In this document: positions 33,972 through 43,141 of the stretch, piece after piece
How the letters are laid out: each line of letters starts with the position of its first letter
Numbering within the stretch: the stretch's first letter is position 1
Assembly: GCA_036488725.1 (NCBI GenBank)
Contig: DASXHD010000086.1
Location: forward strand, 31,731 to 95,730
Source of the DNA: DASXHD01 sp036488725
GTDB taxonomy: Bacteria > Myxococcota_A > Polyangia > Polyangiales > Polyangiaceae
Length of the DNA stretch: 64,000 bases
Direction: 5' to 3'
Notes under the pieces: generated by a model
The model's database searches: none
What the model was told of the DNA's origin: nothing
The model's input: only the letters and a program-made list of their open reading frames with translations
Program-made: the position numbers and the translations under genes

Positions 33972-35171
33972 TCAAAGAGAGCTCAGCATGTCGCGGCAGT
34001 CGCTGACGGGGCCTTTTTTGCCCTGCGAAATGCACGAGTGAAAGCAGCGCTTGGCTTGGCCGACGTTGCCCATCGCTTGGTACGCGGCGCCGAGCACGAG
34101 CCACGACTCCGCATCGCTCCCGTCGAGCGCGACGGCGCGTTCGCCCGCGGCGATCGCCGCGCCGTTCGACCCGCGTTCGAGCGCGGCCTTCGCGGCTTGT
34201 TTTTCTTGCCACGCGTTCTTCGGTTTTTCGGGCGGGAGATCGCCCTTGGGCTGATCGGTCTCGACGACCGCGGCGTCCTTCGCCTCGGCGGTCGCGGCGA
34301 CGTCGGTCGCGGCCGGCTTGTCCTCGGGCTTCGCCGTGTCGACGTTCTCGGCGACTGGCGCCGGCTTTTGCTCGGCGACGACCGGCTCGGCCTTTTGCTC
34401 CGGCGCGGGCTGCGCCGCCGCTGCGTGCGTCACCTCGTGACGAACCGGGTCCTCGCTCGTGTGACCGCGAAAACGCTGGACCGTGAACCCGAGCATGAGA
34501 AGCCCGGCGGACGCGCCGACGACCCATTTCACGTAGCGGGAGAGATGAGCCCGCCGCGCGACCGCGTGCGAGGACATCTTCTGCGCGTGCCGCGGATCGA
34601 CCGCGGTGAACGCGCCGCTCTCTTTGGTCGGCGGCTGCGGGGTCTCGCCCGCCGCGAAGAAGTCGTCGTGAATCTCGAGGTCGACCGGCGGAACGCTCGT
34701 GTCGTCGAGCGCCGGATTGCTGCCGAAGCCTTCGCGCGCGGCCTTCGCGGCTTCTTCTTTTTTCTCTTCGAGCTTGGCTTCGAGCCTGTCGATCTTTTGA
34801 TCGAGCGCCTCGCGCGTCACCGCCGGCGGCTTGGTGGTGCGTTTCTTTTTGCGGACGACTTTCTTCCGCGGACGCGCGGTGGGCGGCGGTTGCGATTCGC
34901 TCTCGGCGACCGCGCTCTCGGGCGCGGCTTCGGCGACGATGGGCGTCGGCTCCGGCGTGGGCTCGGGCTCGGGCTCGGGCTTCGTCTCCGCTTTCGCTTC
35001 GGCGACGGCGACGACCGGCGGCTTCGCAGACTCGGTCTGAGTCTGAGCCTCCACGATCGCGGTCGCGGCCTCTTCGCTCATCGCGGGCTGCGACGCGGGC
35101 GCTTCGTTCGCGACGGGCGCGACGCTCGGCACTTCGGGCGTCTGCGAAGACTTCTTGCGCTTCTTTCCCAT
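33972..35171 (-). CDS. Single-pass TPR membrane protein
   Basis: 399 aa from ATG 35171. A basic N-terminus (MGKKRKKSSQ) precedes 100 residues of Glu/Pro/Ala/Thr low complexity. A short Arg/Lys cluster (RPRKKVVRKKKRTTK), a coiled coil (about 125-150), a membrane helix at about 218-235 (YVKWVVGASAGLLMLGFTV), a second Ala/Pro/Glu linker and a C-terminal TPR (WLVLGAAYQAMGNVGQAKRCFHSCISQ) follow. It may anchor a complex to the membrane. The function is not recognised. Confidence 0.75.
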   Translation of the reverse strand: MGKKRKKSSQTPEVPSVAPVANEAPASQPAMSEEAATAIVEAQTQTESAKPPVVAVAEAKAETKPEPEPEPTPEPTPIVAEAAPESAVAESESQPPPTARPRKKVVRKKKRTTKPPAVTREALDQKIDRLEAKLEEKKEEAAKAAREGFGSNPALDDTSVPPVDLEIHDDFFAAGETPQPPTKESGAFTAVDPRHAQKMSSHAVARRAHLSRYVKWVVGASAGLLMLGFTVQRFRGHTSEDPVRHEVTHAAAAQPAPEQKAEPVVAEQKPAPVAENVDTAKPEDKPAATDVAATAEAKDAAVVETDQPKGDLPPEKPKNAWQEKQAAKAALERGSNGAAIAAGERAVALDGSDAESWLVLGAAYQAMGNVGQAKRCFHSCISQGKKGPVSDCRDMLSSL

Positions 35172-35192
35172 GTTCTTCTGACCTCTCGTCAC

Positions 35193-35425
35193 TGTTCACA
35201 GATGACCGAGGAGACGTCGTCCCATCTCCCAGCCTCGAACAATCCGCGTCACAAGCAAAGTGCGTGCTTGAGTTATTTCTCGACGAATCGAAGGTTCGTG
35301 ATCTGCACCGTCAATCCCCACACGTCGAGCAGCGCGACAAAAGGATCGCACAACCTTGCGGTCTGGGCCACCATGACACAACACGTCGGCGCCTCTTTTT
35401 TCGAGGCGCCAATGTAGGATAGCGC
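35193..35425. other. 233-nt divergent intergenic region
   Basis: It separates the minus-strand TPR gene from the plus-strand methyltransferase and must hold promoters. A perfect 8-bp stem GGCGCCTC/GAGGCGCC with a TTTTTTC loop lies at 35388-35410, just before the methyltransferase ribosome-binding site (AGGAT at 35417). No gene or tRNA is seen. Confidence 0.5.
35388..35410. promoter_or_regulatory. 8-bp hairpin in the RlmI leader
   Basis: Arms 35388-35395 and 35403-35410 are exact complements around a seven-base pyrimidine loop. The hairpin ends 15 nt before the start codon, so it may affect initiation or end minus-strand transcription. No poly-T tail follows it in the plus direction. Confidence 0.4.
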
Positions 35426-36589
35426 TTGGCGATCTCGACCCTGACTCTCTCGTCTCGCGCTGTCGAGCCCGTGCGTCGCGGGCACCCGTGGGTCTATCGC
35501 GAGCAGATCGATGCACACCGCGTGAATGACGGTGACGAGGTTCGGCTCGCCGTGAAGGGGGAAACGGTCGCGCGTGGGCTCGCGTCGGCCAGCGGGCCGA
35601 TCGCGGTTCGCGTTTGGACGCACGGTGACGCGCCGATCGACGCGGCGCTCATTCGAGCGCGGCTCGAGCGCGCGGTCGCGATTCGCGCGAGCGCGTTCGA
35701 CGAGAAGACCGACGCGTACCGCGTCGTCCACGGCGAAGGTGACCGCATGCCGGGGCTGGTCGTCGATCGATACGGAGACGCGTGCGTCGTCGCGATCGAC
35801 GACGCGGCGGTTCGCGCGCGCTTCGCTTCGGATTTTCTTCCGGCGATCGCGGACGCGGTCGGCGAGCTCGGCGTGCGCGCGGTGCTCTTGCGGAGCGGAC
35901 GGGGCGCGCAAAAACAAATCACGCTCGCGTTCGGCGAGCCGATCGCGATGCGCAAGACCGTGCGCGAGCACGGCGTGCCGTTCGTCGTCGATCTCGAAAA
36001 GGGGCAGAAAACAGGCGCGTTTTTGGATCAACGCGACAACCGGCGGCGCGTCGGCGAGCTCGCGCGGGGCAAGCGCGTGCTGAACTTGTTCTCGTACGCG
36101 GGCGGTTTTTCGCTCCACGCGGCGCTCGGCGGCGCGACGAAAGTGACGAGCGTCGACGTGGCCGCGCAAGGTCACGCGACGGCGCAAGAGAGCTTCAAGA
36201 TCGCCGGCGTCGCGCCGTCGGGGCACGAGTTCGTGACGCAAGACTGCTTCGCGTTCCTCGAGCAAGCGGCGCGCGCGCGGCGCACGTGGGATTTGATCGT
36301 GAGCGACCCGCCGAGCTTCGCGCCGAACGAAAAATCGGTGCCGAGCGCGCTCGCGGCGTATCGCGCGCTCCACCGCGCGTGCGTGGCGGTGCTCGCGCCG
36401 GGCGGAATTTTTTGTGCGGCGTCGTGCTCGAGCCACGTCGACGTCGAGCGTTTTCTCTCGACGCTCGACGACGCCTCGCTCGAGACGGACACGCTTCGGC
36501 TGCTGGCGCTCCACGGCGCGCCGTGCGATCACCCGATGCTGCCCGCATTTCCCGAAGGGCGGTACCTCAAGCTCGCGGTCCTCGGATGA
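35426..36589 (+). CDS. rlmI: RlmI-type 23S rRNA m5C methyltransferase
   Basis: 387 aa from TTG 35426 with AGGAT upstream. The N-terminal PUA domain (RRGHPWVYREQIDAH) is followed by a small middle domain (about 75-165) and a class I SAM domain (VLNLFSYAGGFSLHAALGGA). The catalytic motifs SDPPSFAP and SCSSHV are present; in this family the Cys of the second acts as nucleophile. It would methylate 23S C1962. It overlaps the hydrolase gene as ATGA. Confidence 0.85.
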   Translation: MAISTLTLSSRAVEPVRRGHPWVYREQIDAHRVNDGDEVRLAVKGETVARGLASASGPIAVRVWTHGDAPIDAALIRARLERAVAIRASAFDEKTDAYRVVHGEGDRMPGLVVDRYGDACVVAIDDAAVRARFASDFLPAIADAVGELGVRAVLLRSGRGAQKQITLAFGEPIAMRKTVREHGVPFVVDLEKGQKTGAFLDQRDNRRRVGELARGKRVLNLFSYAGGFSLHAALGGATKVTSVDVAAQGHATAQESFKIAGVAPSGHEFVTQDCFAFLEQAARARRTWDLIVSDPPSFAPNEKSVPSALAAYRALHRACVAVLAPGGIFCAASCSSHVDVERFLSTLDDASLETDTLRLLALHGAPCDHPMLPAFPEGRYLKLAVLG

Positions 36590-37566
36590 TTCATTACGTC
36601 GACAATGGCGCGGGCACCGAGCTCGCCGTTCGGCGCGTCGCGCCGGACAAACCCGCGCGCGCGCGGCCGGTGCTCATCGTGCCGGGCTACGGGATGAACT
36701 CGTTCATCTTCGGCTTTCACCCCGCGGAGCGCTCGCTCGAAGCGACGCTCGCGTCGCACGGGCTCGTCGTTTACAGCACCGATTTGCGCGGCCAGGGAAA
36801 GTCGCGCTCGGCGGCGCGCGCGAGCGATCGCTACGGCATGGCCGAGCTCGCCGTGGACGACATCGGCGCCGTGATCGATTTCGTCCGAGAGCGCGAACAA
36901 TCCGATCGCGTCGACCTCCTCGGCTGCAGCCTCGGCACGTCGCTCGCGTTCGGTTACCTGGCGCACGCGGGCTCGAACGCGGTCGGCTCGTTCGTTTCGG
37001 TCGGCGGGCTCGTCAGGTGGGTCGACATTCCGCCGCTCCTTCGACTCGCGTTCGCTTCGCCGCGCGTCGCCGGTCTCGTGAAGATGCGCGGGACCCGCGC
37101 GTTCGCGCGGCGCGCGCTGCCGATCGTGTCGCGCACGTTTCCGAAGCTCCTCTCGCTCTATGTCAACGCGAGCTCGTCGGACCTCGCGCGCGCATCCGAG
37201 ATCGTCGAGACGGTGGAGGACCCTCACCCGATCATCAACCGCGAGATCGCCGAGTGGATCGCGCGGCGCGATCTGATCCTTCGCGGCGTGAACGTGTCGG
37301 CGGCGATCGAGACGATGACGCACCCGCTGATGGCGGTCGTCGCCAAAGACGACGGCATCGTGCCCGAAGCGACCTCGCGTGACGTGTTCGACCGCATCGG
37401 CAGGCGCTCCGCGAATGGTCACGCGCCCGACCGCGAGCTGCTCGTCCTCGGCGGCGACGTCGCGCGGCCCATCGCGCACGCGGATTTGTTTTTGTCGCAC
37501 GGCGCCGAAGAGCGCATTTTTTCGCCGATCGCGCGCTTCTTGCTCGATCGCGGCGCGCCGAGCTGA
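36586..37566 (+). CDS. Alpha/beta hydrolase (PhaC-like)
   Basis: 326 aa. ATG 36586 overlaps the methyltransferase stop. The nucleophile elbow is LLGCSLGTSLA (about residue 110), the oxyanion region is VPGYGMNSFIFG and a C-terminal catalytic His lies in IAHADLFLSHGAEE. The GCSLG motif is G-x-S-x-G with Cys at x. Size and the YGMNSF loop recall PHA synthase-like and related hydrolases. Substrate unknown; nothing else for PHA metabolism is nearby. Confidence 0.85.
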   Translation: MIHYVDNGAGTELAVRRVAPDKPARARPVLIVPGYGMNSFIFGFHPAERSLEATLASHGLVVYSTDLRGQGKSRSAARASDRYGMAELAVDDIGAVIDFVREREQSDRVDLLGCSLGTSLAFGYLAHAGSNAVGSFVSVGGLVRWVDIPPLLRLAFASPRVAGLVKMRGTRAFARRALPIVSRTFPKLLSLYVNASSSDLARASEIVETVEDPHPIINREIAEWIARRDLILRGVNVSAAIETMTHPLMAVVAKDDGIVPEATSRDVFDRIGRRSANGHAPDRELLVLGGDVARPIAHADLFLSHGAEERIFSPIARFLLDRGAPS

Positions 37567-37615
37567 AGATCTTTTTCGTCCGTCGCGCGTCCCACGACGA
37601 GCGAAGAGGATCTCC

Positions 37616-39061
37616 ATGCGCAAAATCGCCATTTTTGCCTCTATTTTGTGGGTCACCGGGTGCGGCGCTGCGTCGACGGCACGAGGGCCCGCGGTCGCGA
37701 GCAGCGGCGCGAACGTCGCCGTGGCGACGACGACGACCGATCCCGCGAGCACAGACACGGGCGTTCGACGCGACACGGGAACGCGCGGCGCGTGGATTGG
37801 CGTCGCGCCCGAGAGCGACGTGCTCGCGACCGGCGACGGCACCGCCGCGATCGGACTCTGGGTCGACGCGCCGCAAGGGCGGCCGCGCGAGCACGTTCCG
37901 ATGGACGTCGCGCTCGTCGTCGACACGTCGGGATCGATGGGCGGACCCAAAATCGACAACGCGCGACGCGCCGCCGCGCTCCTCGTGGACGATCTCTCGG
38001 ACGGCGACATCGTCTCGCTCGTGAGCTTCAGCGACGAGGCGCGCACGATCGCGCCGCCGACGGTTCTCTCGACCGCGTCACGCGCGAGTCTGAAGAGGCA
38101 GATCGTGCAGCTCACGCCGACGGGCTCGACCAACATGTTCGACGGGCTCGCGCTCGGCGAATCTCAAGTCGCGCGCGCGCCGGCGACGCACACCGTCCGG
38201 CGCGTCGTCGTCATCTCCGACGGCATCGCGAACGTCGGGCCCTCGTCGCCCGAGTCGCTCGGCGCGCTCGCCGAGCGCGGCCTCCGCTTTCAAGCGCAAG
38301 TCACGTCGCTCGGCGTCGGCACCGACTACGACGAGCACACGCTCGACGCGCTCGCCGTGCGCTCGACCGGGCGCCTCTATCACTTGAGCGAGCCGCGCGA
38401 GATGGTTTCGCTCCTCCAGCACGAGCTCGATCTCCTTCGCTCGACCGTTGCGACGCACGCGTTCGTCGAGGTCCTGCCCGCGCCGGGCGTCGATCTCGTC
38501 TCGGTCGAAGGCTGTCGCAGCGAGCGCGGCGAGAACGGCTCGCTCAAGCTGCCGCTCGGCGCGCTCTTCTCCGGCCAGCATCGCGAGGCGCTCCTCCGCG
38601 TGCGCATCCGCGACGCGAGCGTCACGTCTTCGCGCGCGCTCGCGAGCGTGCGCCTGCACTTCGACGACCCGGCCGACGGGGACCTGCCGCGCATTCAAGA
38701 GGTCGTCGCGCGCGCGGCCTTCTCCGATGACGCGAGCGCCGTGGCGAGCGGCGAGAACGCGAAGGCGAAATCGATCATCGCGGTGCTCGACGCGTCCAAG
38801 CTCGAGCTCGGCGCGTCCGAGAGCGCGAGCACCGGTCAGTTCGCCGAAGCCGACAAGCAGCTCGCGCAAGCCGAGGAGGCGCTCGAGTCACGCGCGAAAA
38901 AATCGAAGGACGACGCCGAGCGCACGCGCCTCGTCGCGGTCGCACGCAAAGTCGCCCACGCGCGCACCGAGGTGCAAGCCGCTCCGCGCGCCGCGCCGTC
39001 CGTCCAACGCAACCTCCCGATGACGCTCAACGCCGCCGGGATGCACGACGCGGGTTTCTAG
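37616..39061 (+). CDS. VWA-domain lipoprotein
   Basis: 481 aa from ATG 37616, with AGAGGA 7 nt upstream. The signal ends in lipobox VTGC. The VWA domain (about 97-275) has the MIDAS motif DTSGSMG (103-109), TSTNM-like Thr and ISDGIANVG (Asp), so metal binding is intact. A beta domain (about 290-390) and a Glu/Ala/Lys helical tail follow. Its stop TAG overlaps the stop of the opposite-strand glycosidase in the palindrome CTAG. Likely a cell-surface adhesion or sensing protein. Confidence 0.9.
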   Translation: MRKIAIFASILWVTGCGAASTARGPAVASSGANVAVATTTTDPASTDTGVRRDTGTRGAWIGVAPESDVLATGDGTAAIGLWVDAPQGRPREHVPMDVALVVDTSGSMGGPKIDNARRAAALLVDDLSDGDIVSLVSFSDEARTIAPPTVLSTASRASLKRQIVQLTPTGSTNMFDGLALGESQVARAPATHTVRRVVVISDGIANVGPSSPESLGALAERGLRFQAQVTSLGVGTDYDEHTLDALAVRSTGRLYHLSEPREMVSLLQHELDLLRSTVATHAFVEVLPAPGVDLVSVEGCRSERGENGSLKLPLGALFSGQHREALLRVRIRDASVTSSRALASVRLHFDDPADGDLPRIQEVVARAAFSDDASAVASGENAKAKSIIAVLDASKLELGASESASTGQFAEADKQLAQAEEALESRAKKSKDDAERTRLVAVARKVAHARTEVQAAPRAAPSVQRNLPMTLNAAGMHDAGF

Positions 39062-41739
39062 CGAACCATGCGGGCGAGGTTTTCGTCCCACTTGGCGTTC
39101 CACATCGGGCTCTGCTGGAGGAGCTTCACCGCGAGCGCGCTCCAGCCCGTTTGGTGCGACGCGCCGAGCCCCTCGCCGGTGTCGCCGTGGAAATATTCGT
39201 AGAAGAGAACGTGGTCGCGGAAATTCGGATCGTTTTGGAATCGATCGCTCGTTCCGTGCGCGGGGCGGCGACCGTGCTCGTCGCGTAAAAAGAGATTGGT
39301 GAGACGCTTCGAGAGGAGCGACGAGACCTCCCAGAGGTTCATCCAGTTTCCGGAGCCGCGCGGGCACTCGACGCGGAGCGAGTCGCCGTAGAAGTGGTGG
39401 TACTTCTGGAGCGACTCGATCAAGAGATAATTGACCGGAAACCAGACCGGGCCCCGCCAATTCGAGTTGCCGCCGAACATGCCGGTCTGCGATTCGCCCG
39501 GCTCGTAGTCGACGCGATACGTGCGGCCGTCCGCTTGAAAAATGAACGGCTGATCTTTGTGCGCGCGCGAGAGACCGCGGACGCCGTACGGCGAGAGAAA
39601 TTCATTTTCGTCGAGCATGCGCGTGAGCACGCGCACGAGCCGTTTTCGATCGAGCAATGAGAGGATGCGGCGCTGGCCGGAGCCTTTGTCGTGGATCGAC
39701 GCGACCGCTTCGCCGAGCTCGGGGCGGTTCGACAAAAACCATTTCACGCGCTTGCCGAACTGCGGGAAGCGCTCGAAGACGTCGCCGTCGAGCGTCGCGA
39801 CCGCGAAGAGCGGGATGAGCCCGACCATCGAACGAACTTTGAGCGGCGTGCGCGTCCCGTCGGGCGCGCTCACGCAGTCGTAAAAAAATCCGTCGTCCTC
39901 GTCCCAGAGGCCCGCCATGCCGCGCCCGTCTTCGTCGCCGAGGTTCGCGGCCTTCGCGATCAAGAGAAAGTGCTCGAAGAATTTGTTCGCGACGTCCTCG
40001 TAGCTCGAGTTCTCGCGCGCGAGCTCGAGTGCGATCTCGAGGAGGTTCAGGCAGTACATGCCCATCCAGCTCGTCGCGTCGGCTTGCTCGAGGACGTGGC
40101 CGCCGGGGAGCGGCGTGCTTCGATCGAAGACGCCGATGTTGTCCAGGCCGAGAAAGCCGCCTTGAAACACGTTGCGGCCTTTCGCGTCCTTGCGATTGAC
40201 CCACCACGTGAAGTTGAGCATCAGCTTGTGGAAGACGCTCTCGAGAAAATTGCGATCGCTGCGACCGGTCATGCGGCGCTCGATGCGGTAGACGCGCTCG
40301 GCGGCCCACGCGTGGACCGGCGGGTTCACGTCGCCGAACGCCCACTCGTACGCGGGGAGCTGCCCGTTCGGGTGCATGTACCACTCGCGCGTCAGAAGGT
40401 GCAGCTGCTGCTTCGCGAGCTCCGGATCGAAGAGCGCGATCGGGATCGAGTGGAACGCGAGGTCCCACGCCGCGTACCAGGGGTACTCCCATTTGTCGGG
40501 CATCGAGAGCACCTCACTGTTGAAGAGGTGCGTCCACTCGGCGTTCTTGCCCGTGCGGCGCTCGTTCGGCGGCGGCGGCGATTTCGGATCCCCGCGGAGC
40601 CAGCGCTCGATGTCGTAAAAATAAAATTGCTTCGACCAGAGGAGCCCGGCGGCGCCTTGGCGAAAGACGCGTCGCTGATCTTCGTCGAGGCCCGCGGGCA
40701 TGATCGCGTCCCAAAACGCGTCTGCCTCTTCGATGCGTTTGGCGAAGACGGCGTCGAAATCTTCGAACGGGTGCTCGCGCACGTCGTCGACGAAGCGCAC
40801 GCGAATGGTCTTCGACTCCCCTCGCCCGAGCTCGAGCTCGTAGACCGCGGCGAACTTGGTGCCCTCGTCGCGCGGGCACGTCGCTTTCTCGTCGCCGTTC
40901 ACGATCGCGCGGTGGAACGCGTCTTTCACGTACGGCTGCGCGTTGTCGTTGCCCCAGACGGCTTTCTTGTTCGTCTCGTTTTCGGTGAAGAGGATCCGGC
41001 GCGCCCCCTCGGCGTGGAAAAACCGGCGCCCGAGGTGCGGTTGCTCGGCGACGACGAAGTCCTTCCCGCCGCGATACGCGTTGGGACGCGGCCCCTCGTC
41101 GCCGAAGCTCCACGTGTTGCGAAACCACATCTGCGGCAGGACGACGATGCGCGCCGCGTCGCCGCGATTGGTGACCGTGATGCGCGCGAGCACGTCCTCG
41201 CACGAGCCCTTCGCGTACTCGACCTCGACGTCGAAGTACGCGTCGCCGTCGAACGCGCCCGTGTCGGCGAGCTCGGGCTCGGGATCGTGCTTGCTCGCCG
41301 CGCGCGACCGCTCGCGGAGCTCCTGATACGGAAATTCCCGGTGCGGATACTTGTATAATGCACGCGCATACGAGTGCGTCGGCGTCGCGTCGAGGTAGTA
41401 GTAAATCTCTTTGACGTCCTCGCCGTGGTTGCCCTCGGGGTTCGAGAGACCGAAGAGGCGCTCCTTCAAGATCGGGTCGCGGCCATTCCAGAGCGCGATC
41501 GAAAAATTCACGAGGCCGCGGTTGTCGCAAAAACCGAGCAGGCCGTCGTCGCCCCAGCGGTACGCGCGGAGGTGCGCGTGGTCGAACGGGAAATAATTCC
41601 ACGCGTCGCCGCTCGCCGAGTAGTCCTCGCGCACGGTCCCCCACTGACGCTCGCTGAGGTACGTGCCCCAGCGGCGCCACTTCGTTCCTTCGCGTGCTTC
41701 TTCGAGGCGGAGTTGCTCCGCGGTTCGAAGCTTCGGCAT
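39058..41739 (-). CDS. GH63-like glycosidase (MGH1-like)
   Basis: 893 aa from ATG 41739, whose first base is shared with the preceding stop (TGATG). The sequence WNYFPFDHAHLRAYRWGDDGL, DKWEYPWYAAWDLAFH, WEWAFGD-like acid segments and GGNSNWRGPVWFPVNYLL are characteristic of GH63 and mannosylglycerate hydrolase-type enzymes, with acidic residues in the (alpha/alpha)6 barrel. There is no signal peptide, so it acts in the cytoplasm. A carbohydrate (glucosylglycerate, mannosylglycerate or a glucoside) is the expected substrate. Confidence 0.85.
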   Translation of the reverse strand: MPKLRTAEQLRLEEAREGTKWRRWGTYLSERQWGTVREDYSASGDAWNYFPFDHAHLRAYRWGDDGLLGFCDNRGLVNFSIALWNGRDPILKERLFGLSNPEGNHGEDVKEIYYYLDATPTHSYARALYKYPHREFPYQELRERSRAASKHDPEPELADTGAFDGDAYFDVEVEYAKGSCEDVLARITVTNRGDAARIVVLPQMWFRNTWSFGDEGPRPNAYRGGKDFVVAEQPHLGRRFFHAEGARRILFTENETNKKAVWGNDNAQPYVKDAFHRAIVNGDEKATCPRDEGTKFAAVYELELGRGESKTIRVRFVDDVREHPFEDFDAVFAKRIEEADAFWDAIMPAGLDEDQRRVFRQGAAGLLWSKQFYFYDIERWLRGDPKSPPPPNERRTGKNAEWTHLFNSEVLSMPDKWEYPWYAAWDLAFHSIPIALFDPELAKQQLHLLTREWYMHPNGQLPAYEWAFGDVNPPVHAWAAERVYRIERRMTGRSDRNFLESVFHKLMLNFTWWVNRKDAKGRNVFQGGFLGLDNIGVFDRSTPLPGGHVLEQADATSWMGMYCLNLLEIALELARENSSYEDVANKFFEHFLLIAKAANLGDEDGRGMAGLWDEDDGFFYDCVSAPDGTRTPLKVRSMVGLIPLFAVATLDGDVFERFPQFGKRVKWFLSNRPELGEAVASIHDKGSGQRRILSLLDRKRLVRVLTRMLDENEFLSPYGVRGLSRAHKDQPFIFQADGRTYRVDYEPGESQTGMFGGNSNWRGPVWFPVNYLLIESLQKYHHFYGDSLRVECPRGSGNWMNLWEVSSLLSKRLTNLFLRDEHGRRPAHGTSDRFQNDPNFRDHVLFYEYFHGDTGEGLGASHQTGWSALAVKLLQQSPMWNAKWDENLARMVR
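41351..41363. other. Palindromic motif TTGTA-TAA-TGCAC
   Basis: One outer mismatch, in the GH63-like gene, codons GCA TTA TAC AAG (TTA is very rare here). Confidence 0.6.
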
Positions 41740-43124
41740 CAGTTCACCGGGACGAGGCAGCGGCCGTTGGTGCACGGGATGCCGTTGCAGCAGTCGCTCG
41801 ACGTGGTGCACGTCTGGCCGTAGCTCGCGCACGGTCCGCTCGCGTCGCTCGCGCCGCCGTCGTTGGGGCCGCCGCTGTCGGGCGCGCCCGCGTCGCCCGG
41901 CTCGATGCACGTGCCGGTCGTCTTGCCGTTTTGGAGGTAGCAGTGGCCGCCGGGGCAGCAGTCGGCGTCGTTGGTGCAGACGCCGTTGGTTGGTACACAG
42001 GTACCAGGGTAACAAGTGAAGCCGCCGTCGCCGTCGGGGACGCACGGGTTCAAGTTGCAGCAATCGGCGCTCGACGCGCACGAGCCGTTGCTCGGCGAGC
42101 AGCCCGCGTCGCCCGCGAAGCTACAGCGCGGAACGCCGAGGTTGTCTTGGTGACACGTGTCGTTCTGCTGCACGTTGCCCGAGCAGCAGTCGTCGGTCGC
42201 GTTGCACTGGTTAGTCTGGAGTCGGCAGATGTCGCCGTTCGGTTTGCAGCCGGTCGGGTTCGAGCAGACGCCGACAGGCTCGTTCTGCGCTTTGATGCAC
42301 GTCGTGACCGCGGCGTCCTTCTTTCCGCCGCCGGTTCCGCCGCAGCAGTCGTCATCGGTCACGCAGAGATCGCCGACGGGCTTGCAGCCGCTCGCCGGCT
42401 GGCAGATGAGGACGTTGGTCGCGCCGTAAGGCGCGCACGAGCGGCTGCAGCAAGCGCCGCCGCATTGCGGAAGACCGCTGTCGGGCACGTAGATCGCCCC
42501 GCCGTCGGCGCCGCCGCCCGAGCAGAGCATGCCGTCCATCGTGCAGCCGCCGCTGCTCGGTTGGCCGCACGTTCCGAAGTTCGCGTTGTTCACTTTGTTG
42601 CAGACGCCGCCGCAGCAGTCGCCGTTTTGCGCGCAGATGTCGCCGTTCTGTCCGCAATACGAAGGCTGCGAGCAGATGCCGGCGGAGCAGAAGCCGGAGC
42701 AGCATTGCCCGCCGCCCGAGCACGGGTTGCCGAGCGTTTCGCACGAGCCGTTGAGCGGCGCGCAGGTTCCGTTCGTGCAGGTCCCGCTGCAGCATTGACC
42801 ATCGTTCGAGCACGCGGCCTTGTCGGCGGTGCACGGCGGAGGTTGGCAGGAGCCGTTCGCGCAGTTGCCCGAGCAGCAGTCGCCGGCCGATTTGCACGCG
42901 ATCCCGAGCGGCGTGCAGTTGGGGTTGCCGTCGCTGAAGAGCGAGGAGTCGTTGCCGCCGCCGCCATCGCCGAGAAGGCTGCCGTCGGTCGAGCCGTCTG
43001 GGAGCGTGCCGTCCACGGTGCCGTCGAGGCCGCCATCGTCGCCGACACCCGTGTCGTCACCGCAAGCGCTGGCGAAGATCGAGGCCGCGAACAGGACGGA
43101 CAAGAGAAGGGCGAAACGGCGCAT
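41739..43124 (-). CDS. Cys-rich repeat lipoprotein 1
   Basis: 461 aa from ATG 43124, preceded by GGAGG. The lipoprotein signal ends ASAC. An acidic Gly/Asp/Ser linker leads to about ten repeats of the form C-x(6)-C-x(4)-D-CC-x-G-x-C, as in ACSNDGQCCSGTC and CTTSSDCCNGIPC. The pattern resembles knottin or dickkopf-type disulfide modules, common in Sorangium-type surface proteins. It is coupled to the glycosidase downstream by TGATG, odd for a secreted protein followed by a cytosolic enzyme. Confidence 0.85.
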   Translation of the reverse strand: MRRFALLLSVLFAASIFASACGDDTGVGDDGGLDGTVDGTLPDGSTDGSLLGDGGGGNDSSLFSDGNPNCTPLGIACKSAGDCCSGNCANGSCQPPPCTADKAACSNDGQCCSGTCTNGTCAPLNGSCETLGNPCSGGGQCCSGFCSAGICSQPSYCGQNGDICAQNGDCCGGVCNKVNNANFGTCGQPSSGGCTMDGMLCSGGGADGGAIYVPDSGLPQCGGACCSRSCAPYGATNVLICQPASGCKPVGDLCVTDDDCCGGTGGGKKDAAVTTCIKAQNEPVGVCSNPTGCKPNGDICRLQTNQCNATDDCCSGNVQQNDTCHQDNLGVPRCSFAGDAGCSPSNGSCASSADCCNLNPCVPDGDGGFTCYPGTCVPTNGVCTNDADCCPGGHCYLQNGKTTGTCIEPGDAGAPDSGGPNDGGASDASGPCASYGQTCTTSSDCCNGIPCTNGRCLVPVN

Positions 43125-43141
43125 GCAATCCTCCACGAGCG

